Shown: positions 18,585 to 26,928 of the stretch, piece by piece
Numbering within the stretch: the stretch's first letter is position 1
Layout: every line of letters starts with the position of its first letter
DNA from: Bacteroidota bacterium
GTDB taxonomy: Bacteria; Bacteroidota; Bacteroidia; Flavobacteriales_F; PHOS-HE28
Length of the DNA stretch: 64,000 nt
NCBI GenBank assembly: GCA_014584605.1
Contig: JACTMO010000015.1
Coordinates: 1 to 64,000, forward strand
Reading direction: 5' to 3'
Translations under genes and position numbers: made by a program
The notes under the pieces: generated by a model
Told to the model about the DNA's origin: nothing
Database searches by the model: none
What the model saw: only the letters and a program-made list of their open reading frames with translations

Positions 18585-18944
18585 ATGCCGTACAAGGGGC
18601 GCGCCATCGGCAAACTGTACTGGGCCATCGGGGAGGTGGCTGCGGAACTGGGGGTGAACACCTCCCTGATCCGGTACTGGGAGAAGGAGATCGGCACGGT
18701 GTTGCCCCGTCGCAACGGCAAGGGCGACCGCCTGTACACCCGGAAGGACATCGAACAACTGCGGCGCATCCACCACCTGGTGAAGGCGCAGGGCTTCACC
18801 CTTCAAGGCGCCAAGGAAAGGCTGCGCAACGGAGGGGGCGTACCCGCGCCCGAACGCCAGGACGAGCTGCGCGAGCGGCTGCTCCGCGTTCGGGAGGCCC
18901 TGGTGCAACTGCGCGCAAGGAACGCGGAGCCCCCGGCACCATGA
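18585..18944 (+). CDS. MerR family transcriptional regulator
   Basis: A 119-residue protein with a MerR winged helix at the N-terminus: YWAIGEVAAELGVNTSLIRY, then WEKEIGTVLPRRNGKGDRLY and KDIEQLRRIHHLV. The C-terminal 35 residues (ERQDELRERLLRVREALVQL) are a helix for dimerisation, with no effector domain and no Cys ligand set, so no metal-sensor role is evident. It forms a tight unit with the M23 peptidase (5-bp gap) and overlaps the FkbM gene by 4 nt (ATGA). Confidence 0.9.
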   Translation: MPYKGRAIGKLYWAIGEVAAELGVNTSLIRYWEKEIGTVLPRRNGKGDRLYTRKDIEQLRRIHHLVKAQGFTLQGAKERLRNGGGVPAPERQDELRERLLRVREALVQLRARNAEPPAP

Positions 18945-19822
18945 AACGGCGTTGCAGCCCCTTGTACTGGGCCGTTCTCAAGCTGCTCGCACGCCTCGGT
19001 GCACTGAAGCGCCTCAACCTGCGGATACCGGCGGTCATGGCCGGCACACGCATCCGTGTACCCGTGAACGGCGGCATCGGCCTGAACCTGCTGGTGGCCA
19101 CCGACCCCTGGATGGAGGCCCTGCTCCGGGTCCTGCTGCCCCGCTATCCGGGCACCTTCCTGGACGTGGGGGTGAACGTGGGCCAGACCTTGTGCCAGGT
19201 GAAGGCGGTGGAACCCGGTCGCGCCTACCTGGGGGCCGAACCCGACCCGGCCTGCGCCCATTACGCCCAGGAACTCATCCATCAACTGGGCTTCACCCAT
19301 GCGCACGTGGTGCCCGCCGCGCTCGGCGACCGGGACACCGTGCTGCTCCTGGAGAGCCACGCGGCACCCGAGGCCGACCCCACGGCCTCGGTGGTTCCCG
19401 GCTACCGCGAGGGGTTCGCCGTGCTACGCAGCCGGCATGTGGCCGCCCTGCGGTTCGACAGCTTCGCGGCAGCCTTACCCTCGGGCGCCATCGGTGTGGT
19501 GAAGATCGACGTGGAAGGTGCCGAACTGGACGTGCTGGCGGGAATGGAAGAACGCCTCCGCACCGATCGTCCGGCGGTGGTGGTGGAGATCCTGCCGCCC
19601 GGGGGGCGCGCCGACCGGTTGCGACGGCAATTGGCGGTGGAGGCCCTGTTCGAGCGTACCGGCCACCGGCTGCACCGCATCGAGGCCAGAGGGCCCAGGC
19701 CCCGGATCGTGCCCATGAACGGCCCCATCGGCGAACATGGCGACCCCGAACGATCGAACTACCTGGCCCTTCCGGCGGAGCGCTGCCCGGACCCGGGCCT
19801 GCTGCAGGGCGTTCCGGCTTAG
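18941..19822 (+). CDS. FkbM family methyltransferase
   Basis: A 293-residue SAM-dependent O-methyltransferase. The SAM-binding motif is FLDVGVNVGQT (about residue 69) with acidic AEPDP about 25 residues later; IDVEGAELDVLAGM (about residue 188) is the FkbM hallmark. Bacterial FkbM proteins often methylate sugars or polyketides. Target unknown; the location between cell-wall and heptose genes suggests a glycan. Starts in an ATGA overlap with the MerR gene; its stop overlaps the stop of the convergent hldD gene. Confidence 0.87.
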   Translation: MKRRCSPLYWAVLKLLARLGALKRLNLRIPAVMAGTRIRVPVNGGIGLNLLVATDPWMEALLRVLLPRYPGTFLDVGVNVGQTLCQVKAVEPGRAYLGAEPDPACAHYAQELIHQLGFTHAHVVPAALGDRDTVLLLESHAAPEADPTASVVPGYREGFAVLRSRHVAALRFDSFAAALPSGAIGVVKIDVEGAELDVLAGMEERLRTDRPAVVVEILPPGGRADRLRRQLAVEALFERTGHRLHRIEARGPRPRIVPMNGPIGEHGDPERSNYLALPAERCPDPGLLQGVPA

Positions 19823-20787
19823 AGCCCCGTGCGCCGCATCAGGTGGTTGCGCACGTAGTCGGACACCCCTTCCTCCAGGGTCGTGAACGGCCGCTCGTAC
19901 CCGGCTTCCACCAGTTTGCCCATGCGCGCCTCGGTGAAGTACTGGTACTTGTCGCGTATGTCGGCCGGGGTATCGATGAAGTCGATGCGCTCCGGGCGGC
20001 CCATGGCGGCGAAGGTGGCGCGGGCCAGGTCCAGGAAGGTACGGGCCCTGCCGCTGCCCAGGTTGTACAGCCCGCTGTGGTGGCGGTCCTCCATGAGGAA
20101 ACGGCAGACCGCGCACACATCCTTCACGTACACGAAATCGCGAAGCTGCTCGCCGTCCTTGAAGTCGGGCCGGTGGCTGCGGAAGAGCTTCATGCCACCG
20201 GTGGCCCCGATCTGGTTGTAGGCGTGGAACACCACGCTGGCCATGCGGCCCTTGTGGTATTCGTTGGGCCCGTACACGTTGAAGAACTTCAGGCCGGCCC
20301 AGAAGTAGGGCTTGCGCGCCTGGGCCAGGGCCCACCGGTCGAAGTCGTTCTTGCTCTCGCCGTAGGGGTTGAGCGGGCGCAGGCGCCCGGGCAGGCTGTC
20401 GTCGGTATCGTCGTAGCCCAGGGTGCCGTCGCCGTATGTGGCCGCCGAACTGGCGTACACCAGCGGGATGCCGTGTGCCGCACAGGCCTCCCACACGCGT
20501 TGGCTGTAGTGCAGGTTCAGCCGGTCGAAGATGCTGCGGTCGAACTCGGTGGTGTCCGTGCGGGCACCGAGGTGGAAGACGAACTGCACCGAGCGGTGGT
20601 TCGCCTGCAGCCAGGGGATGAACCCCTCCCGGTCCACCTTGGCCGTAAGGGTCTTGCCGGCCAGGTTCGGCGCCTTGTCGGGGCGGCTGAAATCATCCAC
20701 CGCCACGATGTCCTGCCAGCCTTCGGCCAGCAAGTCGGCCACCAAGGCACTGCCGATGAAGCCCGCCGCTCCGGTGACCACGATCAT
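19819..20787 (-). CDS. hldD: ADP-L-glycero-D-manno-heptose 6-epimerase
   Basis: A 322-residue extended SDR epimerase that makes the heptose of LPS inner core. NAD(P) motif TGAAGFIGSALV at the N-terminus, active-site YASSAATYG and YxxxK in NPYGESKNDFD, and the HldD-typical FNVYGPNEYHKGRMASV. Length agrees with the family (310-330). The start MIVVTG is preferred to one six codons upstream; a TTACTTTG -7-like box ends 5 nt before it. Convergent with the FkbM gene, overlapping it by 4 nt. Confidence 0.92.
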   Translation of the reverse strand: MIVVTGAAGFIGSALVADLLAEGWQDIVAVDDFSRPDKAPNLAGKTLTAKVDREGFIPWLQANHRSVQFVFHLGARTDTTEFDRSIFDRLNLHYSQRVWEACAAHGIPLVYASSAATYGDGTLGYDDTDDSLPGRLRPLNPYGESKNDFDRWALAQARKPYFWAGLKFFNVYGPNEYHKGRMASVVFHAYNQIGATGGMKLFRSHRPDFKDGEQLRDFVYVKDVCAVCRFLMEDRHHSGLYNLGSGRARTFLDLARATFAAMGRPERIDFIDTPADIRDKYQYFTEARMGKLVEAGYERPFTTLEEGVSDYVRNHLMRRTGL

Positions 20788-20792
20788 GGCGG

Positions 20793-20800
20793 CAAAGTAA
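20793..20800 (-). promoter_or_regulatory. -7-like box TTACTTTG, 5 nt from start codon
   Basis: Seven of eight match to TAnnTTTG on the minus strand, 5 nt before the hldD ATG, which predicts a leaderless transcript. Confidence 0.45.
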
Positions 20801-20827
20801 CGCAAGCCCGCCGCCGCCGCCGCTGGT

Positions 20828-20835
20828 TACCTTCG
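20828..20835 (+). promoter_or_regulatory. -7 promoter element TACCTTCG
   Basis: TAnnTTCG match, 42 nt before the QueD-like start; the likely promoter of the pterin pair, divergent from hldD. Confidence 0.45.
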
Positions 20836-20877
20836 CCGGGTGCCGTACATCCCGGCACTTTCCCGCCCCTTTCCGCC

Positions 20878-21297
20878 ATGGCCCTGGTACACATCACCCG
20901 CCGCGAACGCTTCAGCGCCAGCCATCGACTGGCCCGGCCCGACTGGAGCGATGCGAAGAACCTGGAAGTGTTCGGCAAGTGCTCCAACCCCAACGGCCAC
21001 GGCCACAACTACGACCTGTGGGTGACGGTGAAGGGGGAGCCCGACCCGGAGACCGGTTTCGTGGTGGACCTGGGCCTTTTGGGCCGGATCATCCGCGAGC
21101 GGGTGATCCAGTACGTGGACCATCGCAACCTGGACGTGGACGTGCCCTTCATGCAGGGCCGCTTCAGCAGCACGGAGAACCTGGCGGTGGCCATTTGGGA
21201 GCAGCTGGATGCGCCCATCCGCGAGACGGGGGCCCGGCTCCATGGGGTGAAGGTGCAGGAGACCGAGAACAACCTGGTGGAATACCATGGCGCCTAA
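20878..21297 (+). CDS. 6-carboxytetrahydropterin synthase / 6-PTP synthase family (QueD-like)
   Basis: A 139-residue T-fold enzyme. Zinc ligands are visible: His in FSASHRL and the pair in GHGHNY, and the catalytic Cys in GKCSNPNG. Family members convert dihydroneopterin triphosphate to 6-carboxytetrahydropterin (queuosine pathway) or to 6-pyruvoyl-tetrahydropterin. The next gene, overlapping by 11 nt, is folE, which makes that substrate, so the two form a metabolic pair. Which product is formed cannot be decided; no other queuosine gene is in the window. Confidence 0.9.
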   Translation: MALVHITRRERFSASHRLARPDWSDAKNLEVFGKCSNPNGHGHNYDLWVTVKGEPDPETGFVVDLGLLGRIIRERVIQYVDHRNLDVDVPFMQGRFSSTENLAVAIWEQLDAPIRETGARLHGVKVQETENNLVEYHGA

Positions 21298-21961
21298 ACC
21301 CGCCCCCAAGACCCGCGCACGCCGCCTGGCAGCCCCCGACGGGGAGCATGAACCCCAGGGCGAAGGCTACGAGAGGATCGACCTGTACGATGCCAGGGGC
21401 GTTCAACGCATCAGCGCCCACTACGGCGACATCCTGAAGGCCATCGGTGAGGACCCGGGGCGTGAAGGGCTGAAGCGGACGCCCGAGCGCGTGGCCAAGG
21501 CGCTGCAATACCTCACCCACGGCTACGACCTGGACCCGACCGCCATCCTGCGCAGCGCCCTCTTCAAGGAACGGTACAGCCAGATGGTGCTGGTGAAGGA
21601 CATCGAGGTGTACAGCCTGTGCGAGCACCATATCCTGCCCTTCTTCGGCAAGGCGCATGTGGCCTACATCCCCGACGGACGCATCACGGGCCTCAGCAAG
21701 ATACCCCGTGTGGTGGACGCCTTCGCCCGTCGCCTACAGGTGCAGGAGCGGCTCACCGACCAGATCCGCGACTGCATGCAGGAAACGCTGCGCCCGCTGG
21801 GCGTGGCCGTGGTGTTGGAATGTGCGCACCTGTGCATGCAGATGCGGGGCATCCAGAAACAGAACTCGGTGACCACCACATCGGCCTTCACGGGTATCTT
21901 TCTGACCGATCCCCGCACGCGGGAGGAGTTCATCAAGCTCATCAGCGCCAACCTGCACTGA
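21287..21961 (+). CDS. folE: GTP cyclohydrolase I
   Basis: A 224-residue enzyme opening GTP to dihydroneopterin triphosphate, the first step of folate and pterin synthesis. Zinc ligands appear in [13 protein letters not shown] and in [10 protein letters not shown]; the [17 protein letters not shown] segment is diagnostic. A basic, disordered 40-residue N-terminus precedes the core. Overlaps the QueD-like gene by 11 nt, so translation is likely coupled, and is followed after 2 bp by the BI-1 gene. Confidence 0.96.
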   Translation: MAPKPAPKTRARRLAAPDGEHEPQGEGYERIDLYDARGVQRISAHYGDILKAIGEDPGREGLKRTPERVAKALQYLTHGYDLDPTAILRSALFKERYSQMVLVKDIEVYSLCEHHILPFFGKAHVAYIPDGRITGLSKIPRVVDAFARRLQVQERLTDQIRDCMQETLRPLGVAVVLECAHLCMQMRGIQKQNSVTTTSAFTGIFLTDPRTREEFIKLISANLH

Positions 21962-21963
21962 CC

Positions 21964-22689
21964 ATGGAACAGGACAATTTCACCGCCCCCCTGCTCGGAA
22001 CCGCCGGCGTCGCCCGTGTACGCACCTTCCTGGCCAACGTGTTCAGTTACATGGCCCTGGCCCTGGTGATCAGCGGGGTGATGGCCTGGTGGTTCGGCAC
22101 CGACCCGGCCCTCTTCCAACTGCTGTTCGACCCGGTCACCGGCCGCCAGACCTTCATGGGCTGGGTGGTGTTGCTGGCCCCGCTGGGCCTGGTGCTGCTG
22201 ATGGGCGGCCTGGTGCAGCGCATGAGCGGCATGGCCCTGCTGCTCGCCTTCCTGGCCTTCAGCGTCATCATGGGCATCAGCCTCAGCTACATCTTCCTCA
22301 TCTACGCCCTGTCGGCCATCGTCAACGTGTTCTTCCTTTCGGCTGCGGTGTTCGGTGTGATGGCCGTGGCGGGCTACACCACGCGGACCGATCTCACCAG
22401 GCTGGGCAGCATCCTGATGATCGGCCTCTTCGGCATCGTGATCGCCTCGCTGGTGAACCTCTTCCTGAAGAGCGATACCATGGGCTATGTGGTGAGCATC
22501 ATCGGCGTGGTGGTCTTCACCGGCCTCACCGCCTACGATGTTCAGAAGCTGAAGCGCATGGGCGAGCAGGTGGCCACCGGGTCCGAGGCCGCACAGAAGA
22601 TGGCCCTGATGGGCGCCCTCAGCCTCTATCTGGACTTCATCAACCTCTTCCTGATGTTGCTGCGCCTCTTCGGCGGCCGCAGGGATTGA
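21964..22689 (+). CDS. Bax inhibitor-1 / YccA family membrane protein
   Basis: A 241-residue protein with seven hydrophobic segments spread over the whole length after a short N-terminus (MEQDNFTAPLLGT). The C-terminal FTGLTAYDVQKLKRMGE and LSLYLDFINLFLMLLRLFG are typical of the BI-1/YccA family, whose members act as pH-sensitive Ca2+ leak channels or modulate FtsH. It starts 2 bp after folE and probably shares its transcript. Confidence 0.92.
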   Translation: MEQDNFTAPLLGTAGVARVRTFLANVFSYMALALVISGVMAWWFGTDPALFQLLFDPVTGRQTFMGWVVLLAPLGLVLLMGGLVQRMSGMALLLAFLAFSVIMGISLSYIFLIYALSAIVNVFFLSAAVFGVMAVAGYTTRTDLTRLGSILMIGLFGIVIASLVNLFLKSDTMGYVVSIIGVVVFTGLTAYDVQKLKRMGEQVATGSEAAQKMALMGALSLYLDFINLFLMLLRLFGGRRD

Positions 22690-22715
22690 GGCGGATCACA
22701 CACAACCATCATCGC

Positions 22716-23606
22716 ATGACCGCCTACGTATTCCCCGGCCAGGGCAGCCAGTTCCCGGGCATGGGCAAGGACCTCTATGAGGCCGACAGCAACGCGCGCA
22801 TCTGGTTAGAGCATGCCAACGACATCCTGGGCTTCAAGCTCACGGACGTGATGTTCAACGGCACGGAGGCCGACCTGAAGCGCACGAACGTCACCCAGCC
22901 GGCCATCTTCCTGCACAGCGTGGTGAAGGCCAAGGTGCTGGGCGACGCGTTCCGGCCCGCCATGGTGGCCGGGCACAGCCTGGGCGAGTTCAGCGCGTTG
23001 GTGGCCGCCGGGGCCATGGAGTTCAGCGATGGGATGAAGCTGGTGGCCGCGCGGGCCAACGCCATGCAGCGGGCCTGTGAACAACAGCCGGGCACCATGG
23101 CCGCCATCCTTGGCCTGGACGATGCGAAGGTGGAGGCCGTCTGCGCCGAGATCAGCGCCGGTGCGGGCAAGGGCGTGGTGGTGGCGGCCAACTACAACTG
23201 CGCGGGCCAACTGGTGATCAGCGGCACCGTGGAGGCCGTCAACGCGGCGTGCGAGGCCCTGAAGGCCGCCGGTGCCAAGCGCGCCCTGGTGCTGCCCGTG
23301 GGCGGCGCCTTCCACAGCCCGCTGATGGAGCCCGCCCGCGTGGAGCTGGAGACCGCGATCGCCTACACGCCCATCGTGAACCCGCGATGCCCCGTGTACC
23401 AGAACGTGGACGCCCGCCCCCACACCGACCCGGCCCGCATCAAGGCCAACCTCATCGCGCAGCTCACCGCTCCGGTGCGCTGGACACAGTCCATGCAGCA
23501 CATCCTGGCGGACGGGTGCACGCAGGTGGTGGAGACCGGCCCCGGCAACGTGCTCCAGGGGCTGTTCAAGAAGGTGGACCGCGACGTGCCCACCAGCGCG
23601 GCGTAG
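22716..23606 (+). CDS. fabD: Malonyl CoA-acyl carrier protein transacylase
   Basis: A 296-residue FabD that moves malonyl from CoA to ACP for fatty acid synthesis. N-terminal FPGQGSQFPGMG, nucleophile Ser in GHSLGEFSALV (about residue 90), substrate Arg in VAARANAMQ, and catalytic His in GAFHSPLM (about residue 202) are all in place. Length typical. 26 bp after the BI-1 gene; faces the CpsB-like phosphatase with an 8-bp gap. Confidence 0.96.
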   Translation: MTAYVFPGQGSQFPGMGKDLYEADSNARIWLEHANDILGFKLTDVMFNGTEADLKRTNVTQPAIFLHSVVKAKVLGDAFRPAMVAGHSLGEFSALVAAGAMEFSDGMKLVAARANAMQRACEQQPGTMAAILGLDDAKVEAVCAEISAGAGKGVVVAANYNCAGQLVISGTVEAVNAACEALKAAGAKRALVLPVGGAFHSPLMEPARVELETAIAYTPIVNPRCPVYQNVDARPHTDPARIKANLIAQLTAPVRWTQSMQHILADGCTQVVETGPGNVLQGLFKKVDRDVPTSAA

Positions 23607-23614
23607 CGGCCGGC

Positions 23615-24364
23615 CTACAACGTCGGGTTCAGCAGTTTTCCGCTGTCCACCAGCTTGTGCAGGTAGGGTTCCGTGAGGGCGTCGCGCAGGGCGTGCACAT
23701 GGTCCATGCGGTGGCAGTCGCTGCCGATCAGTTCGTACCAGCCCTTGCCGATGAAGCGCTCGGCCTGCTTGCGCACCGAAGGGCCGTAGCCGCCCATGAG
23801 CGCGATGGTGTTGAGCTGGAAGAGCACGCCGCGTTCCTTGAGCTGCTCACAGCGTGCGAGGTCCTGTTGCCAGAAGCCATAGCGCTCGGGATGGGCCAGC
23901 ACGGGCCGGTAGCCCTGGGTCTGCATGGCAAAGACCACCTGCAGTAGGATCGCAGGCTCGTTCACGAACGGCAGCTCGAACAGCAGCAGGTCCTTCCCGA
24001 AGGTGAGCACCTGCCGGTCCGTCACCTTCTGCTCCAGGTCGTGGTCCAGGTAGTACTCGGCGGCGGCGTCCACGGCGATGTCCAGGCCCTGGGCCTTCAC
24101 CTCGCGGCGCAACATGTCCAGGCCGCCCAGGATGATCTCCGGGGTGTTGCGGTAACCGTCGCTCATCACGTGCGGGGTGGTGATCACCTTGGTGAAGCCC
24201 AGGTCGCGCATGGCGTGGAGCAGCTCCATGGAAGCCTCCAGCGTGGGTGCCCCGTCGTCGATGCCGGGGATGAAGTGGCTGTGCACGTCGCAGCGCAGGG
24301 CGGCCAGGTCCACCGGGCCGAGGGCCGGCCTGCCTGCACCGAAGAGCTTGCTGAGGATGCCCAT
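23615..24364 (-). CDS. CpsB/CapC/YwqE-type tyrosine phosphatase (PHP fold)
   Basis: A 249-residue manganese-dependent phosphatase. PHP motifs DVHSHFIPGIDDG (about residue 27), TTPHVMSDGY, LAHPERYGFW and GSDCHRMDHVHALRDAL are all intact. Homologues dephosphorylate the tyrosine kinases (Wzc/CpsD) that control capsule export. No such kinase or Wza is in the window, so its partner lies elsewhere. It sits at the edge of the nucleotide-sugar region, 98 bp downstream of rfbB on the same strand. Confidence 0.88.
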   Translation of the reverse strand: MGILSKLFGAGRPALGPVDLAALRCDVHSHFIPGIDDGAPTLEASMELLHAMRDLGFTKVITTPHVMSDGYRNTPEIILGGLDMLRREVKAQGLDIAVDAAAEYYLDHDLEQKVTDRQVLTFGKDLLLFELPFVNEPAILLQVVFAMQTQGYRPVLAHPERYGFWQQDLARCEQLKERGVLFQLNTIALMGGYGPSVRKQAERFIGKGWYELIGSDCHRMDHVHALRDALTEPYLHKLVDSGKLLNPTL

Positions 24365-24462
24365 GGGTCAAACGCCGGATGTTCGTGTACCGGAACACGA
24401 GGGGGCGGGCGACCTCCGCTCCCGCGCCCCTGGGCTACGGCGCCCTTCCGCTTGTTGCTTGC

Positions 24463-25518
24463 TCATCGCTGTGCGTAGTGGTCCTTGTAGTACTGCTGGT
24501 AGGCGCCGCTGGTCACGCGGTCCAGCCAGCCGGTGTTCGCCAGGTACCAGTCCACGGTGCGCTCCAGGCCCTCCTCGAAGGTGATGTTCGGCCTCCACCC
24601 CAGCTCACGCTCGATCCTGGAGGCATCAATGGCATAGCGCAGGTCGTGCCCGGCGCGGTCGGTGACGTAGGTGATCAGCTTGGCGCTCTCGCCTTCGTCG
24701 CGGCCCAGCTTGCGGTCCATGATGGCGCAGAGCAGGTGGACGAGGTCGATGTTCCTCCACTCGTTGTGCCCGCCGATGTTGTACGTCCCGCCGTTCACGC
24801 CGTTGTGGAAGATGGTGTCGATCGCGGCGGCATGGTCCTCCACCCAGAGCCAGTCGCGCACGTTCTCGCCCTTGCCGTACACGGGCAGCGGCTTGCCGTG
24901 GCGGATGTTGTTGATCATGAGCGGGATCAACTTCTCCGGGAAGTGGTGGCTGCCGTAGTTGTTGCTGCAGTTGCTGAGCACGAAGGGCAGCTTGTAGGTA
25001 TTGCCGTAGGCACGCACGAAGTGGTCGCTCGCGGCCTTGCTCGCGCTGTAGGGGCTCTGCGGGTCGTAGGGCGTCTCCTCGGTGAAGAAACCGCCGTCGT
25101 GCAGCGAGCCGTACACCTCATCGGTGCTCACGTGGTAGAACCTCTTTCCCTCGTACGCGCCCTTCCAGGTCTCCCGGGCGGCGTTCAGCAGGGTGACGGT
25201 GCCGAACACGTTGGTGCGCACGAAGGCCAGCGGGTCGGTGATGCTGCGGTCCACGTGGCTCTCGGCGGCAAGGTGGATCACCCCGTCGATGGCGTGGTCC
25301 TTGAACACGCGGGCCACCGCAGCGGCATCGCAGATGTCGGCCTTCACGAAGGTGTAGTTCGGGGCGTTCTCGATGTCGCGCAGGTTCTCCAGGTTGCCGG
25401 CATAGGTGAGCGCATCGAGGTTGATGATGCGGTACTGCGGGTACCTGGTGACGAAGCGGCGCACCACATGGCTGCCGATGAAACCGGCGCCGCCGGTGAT
25501 GAGGATGTTGCGGTGCAT
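24463..25518 (-). CDS. rfbB: dTDP-glucose 4,6-dehydratase
   Basis: A 351-residue SDR enzyme making dTDP-4-keto-6-deoxyglucose. NAD motif GGAGFIGSHVV at residues 8-18, HLAAESHVDRSI, catalytic YSASKAASDH, and NNYGSHHFPEKLIP identify RmlB/RfbB. Length typical. The usual companions rfbA, rfbC and rfbD are not in the window, so the fate of the intermediate (rhamnose, Fuc4NAc or Qui sugars) is unknown. 98 bp precede the CpsB-like gene on the same strand. Confidence 0.94.
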   Translation of the reverse strand: MHRNILITGGAGFIGSHVVRRFVTRYPQYRIINLDALTYAGNLENLRDIENAPNYTFVKADICDAAAVARVFKDHAIDGVIHLAAESHVDRSITDPLAFVRTNVFGTVTLLNAARETWKGAYEGKRFYHVSTDEVYGSLHDGGFFTEETPYDPQSPYSASKAASDHFVRAYGNTYKLPFVLSNCSNNYGSHHFPEKLIPLMINNIRHGKPLPVYGKGENVRDWLWVEDHAAAIDTIFHNGVNGGTYNIGGHNEWRNIDLVHLLCAIMDRKLGRDEGESAKLITYVTDRAGHDLRYAIDASRIERELGWRPNITFEEGLERTVDWYLANTGWLDRVTSGAYQQYYKDHYAQR

Positions 25519-25529
25519 GATCAGCTCGA

Positions 25530-25622
25530 TTTCACCACGGAGGCACAGCGGACACCGAGCGTGATCCCACGATAACGATCGCCCTGCATGCTCCGTGTTC
25601 TTGGTGCCTCTGTGCTGAGGTG
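25530..25622. repeat. Imperfect inverted repeat (REP-like)
   Basis: Between wbpA and rfbB the text TTCACCACGGAGGCACAGCG is followed about 50 bp later by a diverged reverse complement (CTCCGTGTTCTTGGTGCC, CTCTGTGCTGAGGTGC). It folds into a long imperfect hairpin. Similar 'CCACGGAGGCAC' palindromes are scattered in intergenic regions of many environmental bacteria, to my recollection. Origin unknown. Confidence 0.5.
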
Positions 25623-25626
25623 CATT

Positions 25627-26928
25627 CTACAGGCTCCAGTAGCTGAGGTCCTTGACCTTCTTGCGGAACACGCCCTTGAGGTCCACGAGCACGCCCCTGG
25701 GGGTCATCATCCCCTTGAACCGGGCTTCATCGTACCCGGCATATTCGGCGTGGTTCACGGCCACGATGATGGCGTCGTAGGGTCCCTTCGCCTCCTTCGC
25801 CAGCGCATAGCCGTACTCGTGCTTCACCTCCTCGCTGTCGGCGTGCGGGTCGGTGACGTCCACGTGGCAGCTGAAGCTCTGCAGCTCCTTCACCACGTCG
25901 GCCACCTTGCTGTTGCGGATGTCGGTGACGTTCTCCTTGAAGGTGGCGCCCATCACGAGCACCCGTGCCTCGGCGGGGTTCTTGCCGGCGGCGATCACCT
26001 TCTTCACGGTCTGCTTGGCGACATAGCCGCCCATGCTGTCGTTCACGAAGCGGCCGCTGTCGATGATCTGCGCGTGGTAGCCCAGCTCCTTGGCCTTGTA
26101 CACAAGGTAGTACGGGTCCACCCCGATGCAGTGGCCGCCCACCAGGCCGGGCTGGAACTTCAGGAAGTTCCACTTGGTGCCCGCCGCCTCCAGCACGTCA
26201 TAGGTGTTGATGCCCACGCGGTTGAAGATGATGGACAGCTCGTTGATGAGGGCGATGTTCACGTCGCGCTGGGTGTTCTCTATGATCTTGGCGGCCTCGG
26301 CGACCTTGATGCTGGCGGCGCGGTGCACGCCGGCCTTCACCACCAGTTCGTACACCCTGGCGACGGTCTCGGCGCTTTCGGCGTCGCAACCGCTGGTGAC
26401 CTTCACGATGCGCTCCAGGGTGTGCTCCTTGTCGCCGGGGTTGATGCGCTCGGGGCTGTAACCCACCTTGAAGTCGGCGACGCACTTCAGGCCGCTGAGC
26501 TGCTCCAGCAGGGGCACGCAGTCCTCCTCGGTGCAGCCCGGATACACGGTGCTCTCGTACACCACGTGGTCACCCTTCTTGAGCACCTGGCCCACGGTGC
26601 GGGTGGCACCCAGCAGGGGCCGCAGGTCGGGGATGTTCTGGTCGTCGATGGGCGTGGGCACCGCCACGATGAAGAACTCCACGTCCTTCAGGTCCCCGAT
26701 GTCCGCGGTGAAATGGATGTCGCAGCCCTCGAACTCGGAGGCGGCGAGCTCGTTGCTGGGGTCCTCACCACGGCGCATCATGTCCACGCGCTTTTGGTTG
26801 ATGTCGAATCCCACGACCTTCAGTTTCCGCGCGAAGGCCAGCGCGATGGGAAGCCCCACGTAGCCAAGTCCGATCACGGCCAGGGAGGCCTCCTTCCGCA
26901 CCAGGCGGTCATACAAGCTGCTGCTCAT
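25627..26928 (-). CDS. wbpA: UDP-N-acetylglucosamine 6-dehydrogenase (WbpA type)
   Basis: A 433-residue nucleotide-sugar dehydrogenase giving UDP-GlcNAc uronic acid. NAD motif GLGYVGLPIAL, PTPIDDQNIPDL, YESTVYPGCTEEDCVP, NTQRDVNIALINELS, and the catalytic Cys in GLVGGHCIGVDPYY. These agree with WbpA/TviB enzymes rather than with UDP-glucose dehydrogenase, a separate copy of which is at 31457. It overlaps the WbpB-type gene upstream by 20 nt and belongs to the operon wbpD-wbpB-wbpA. TviB-type specificity (UDP-GalNAcA) is the main alternative. Confidence 0.88.
   Translation of the reverse strand: MSSSLYDRLVRKEASLAVIGLGYVGLPIALAFARKLKVVGFDINQKRVDMMRRGEDPSNELAASEFEGCDIHFTADIGDLKDVEFFIVAVPTPIDDQNIPDLRPLLGATRTVGQVLKKGDHVVYESTVYPGCTEEDCVPLLEQLSGLKCVADFKVGYSPERINPGDKEHTLERIVKVTSGCDAESAETVARVYELVVKAGVHRAASIKVAEAAKIIENTQRDVNIALINELSIIFNRVGINTYDVLEAAGTKWNFLKFQPGLVGGHCIGVDPYYLVYKAKELGYHAQIIDSGRFVNDSMGGYVAKQTVKKVIAAGKNPAEARVLVMGATFKENVTDIRNSKVADVVKELQSFSCHVDVTDPHADSEEVKHEYGYALAKEAKGPYDAIIVAVNHAEYAGYDEARFKGMMTPRGVLVDLKGVFRKKVKDLSYWSL

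Noticed and set aside
15327-18944. 1205-codon plus-strand frame opposite alaS
   Set aside because: Antisense shadow of alaS and out-of-frame reading of the M23 and MerR genes; composition is His/Gln/Leu-rich with no domain.
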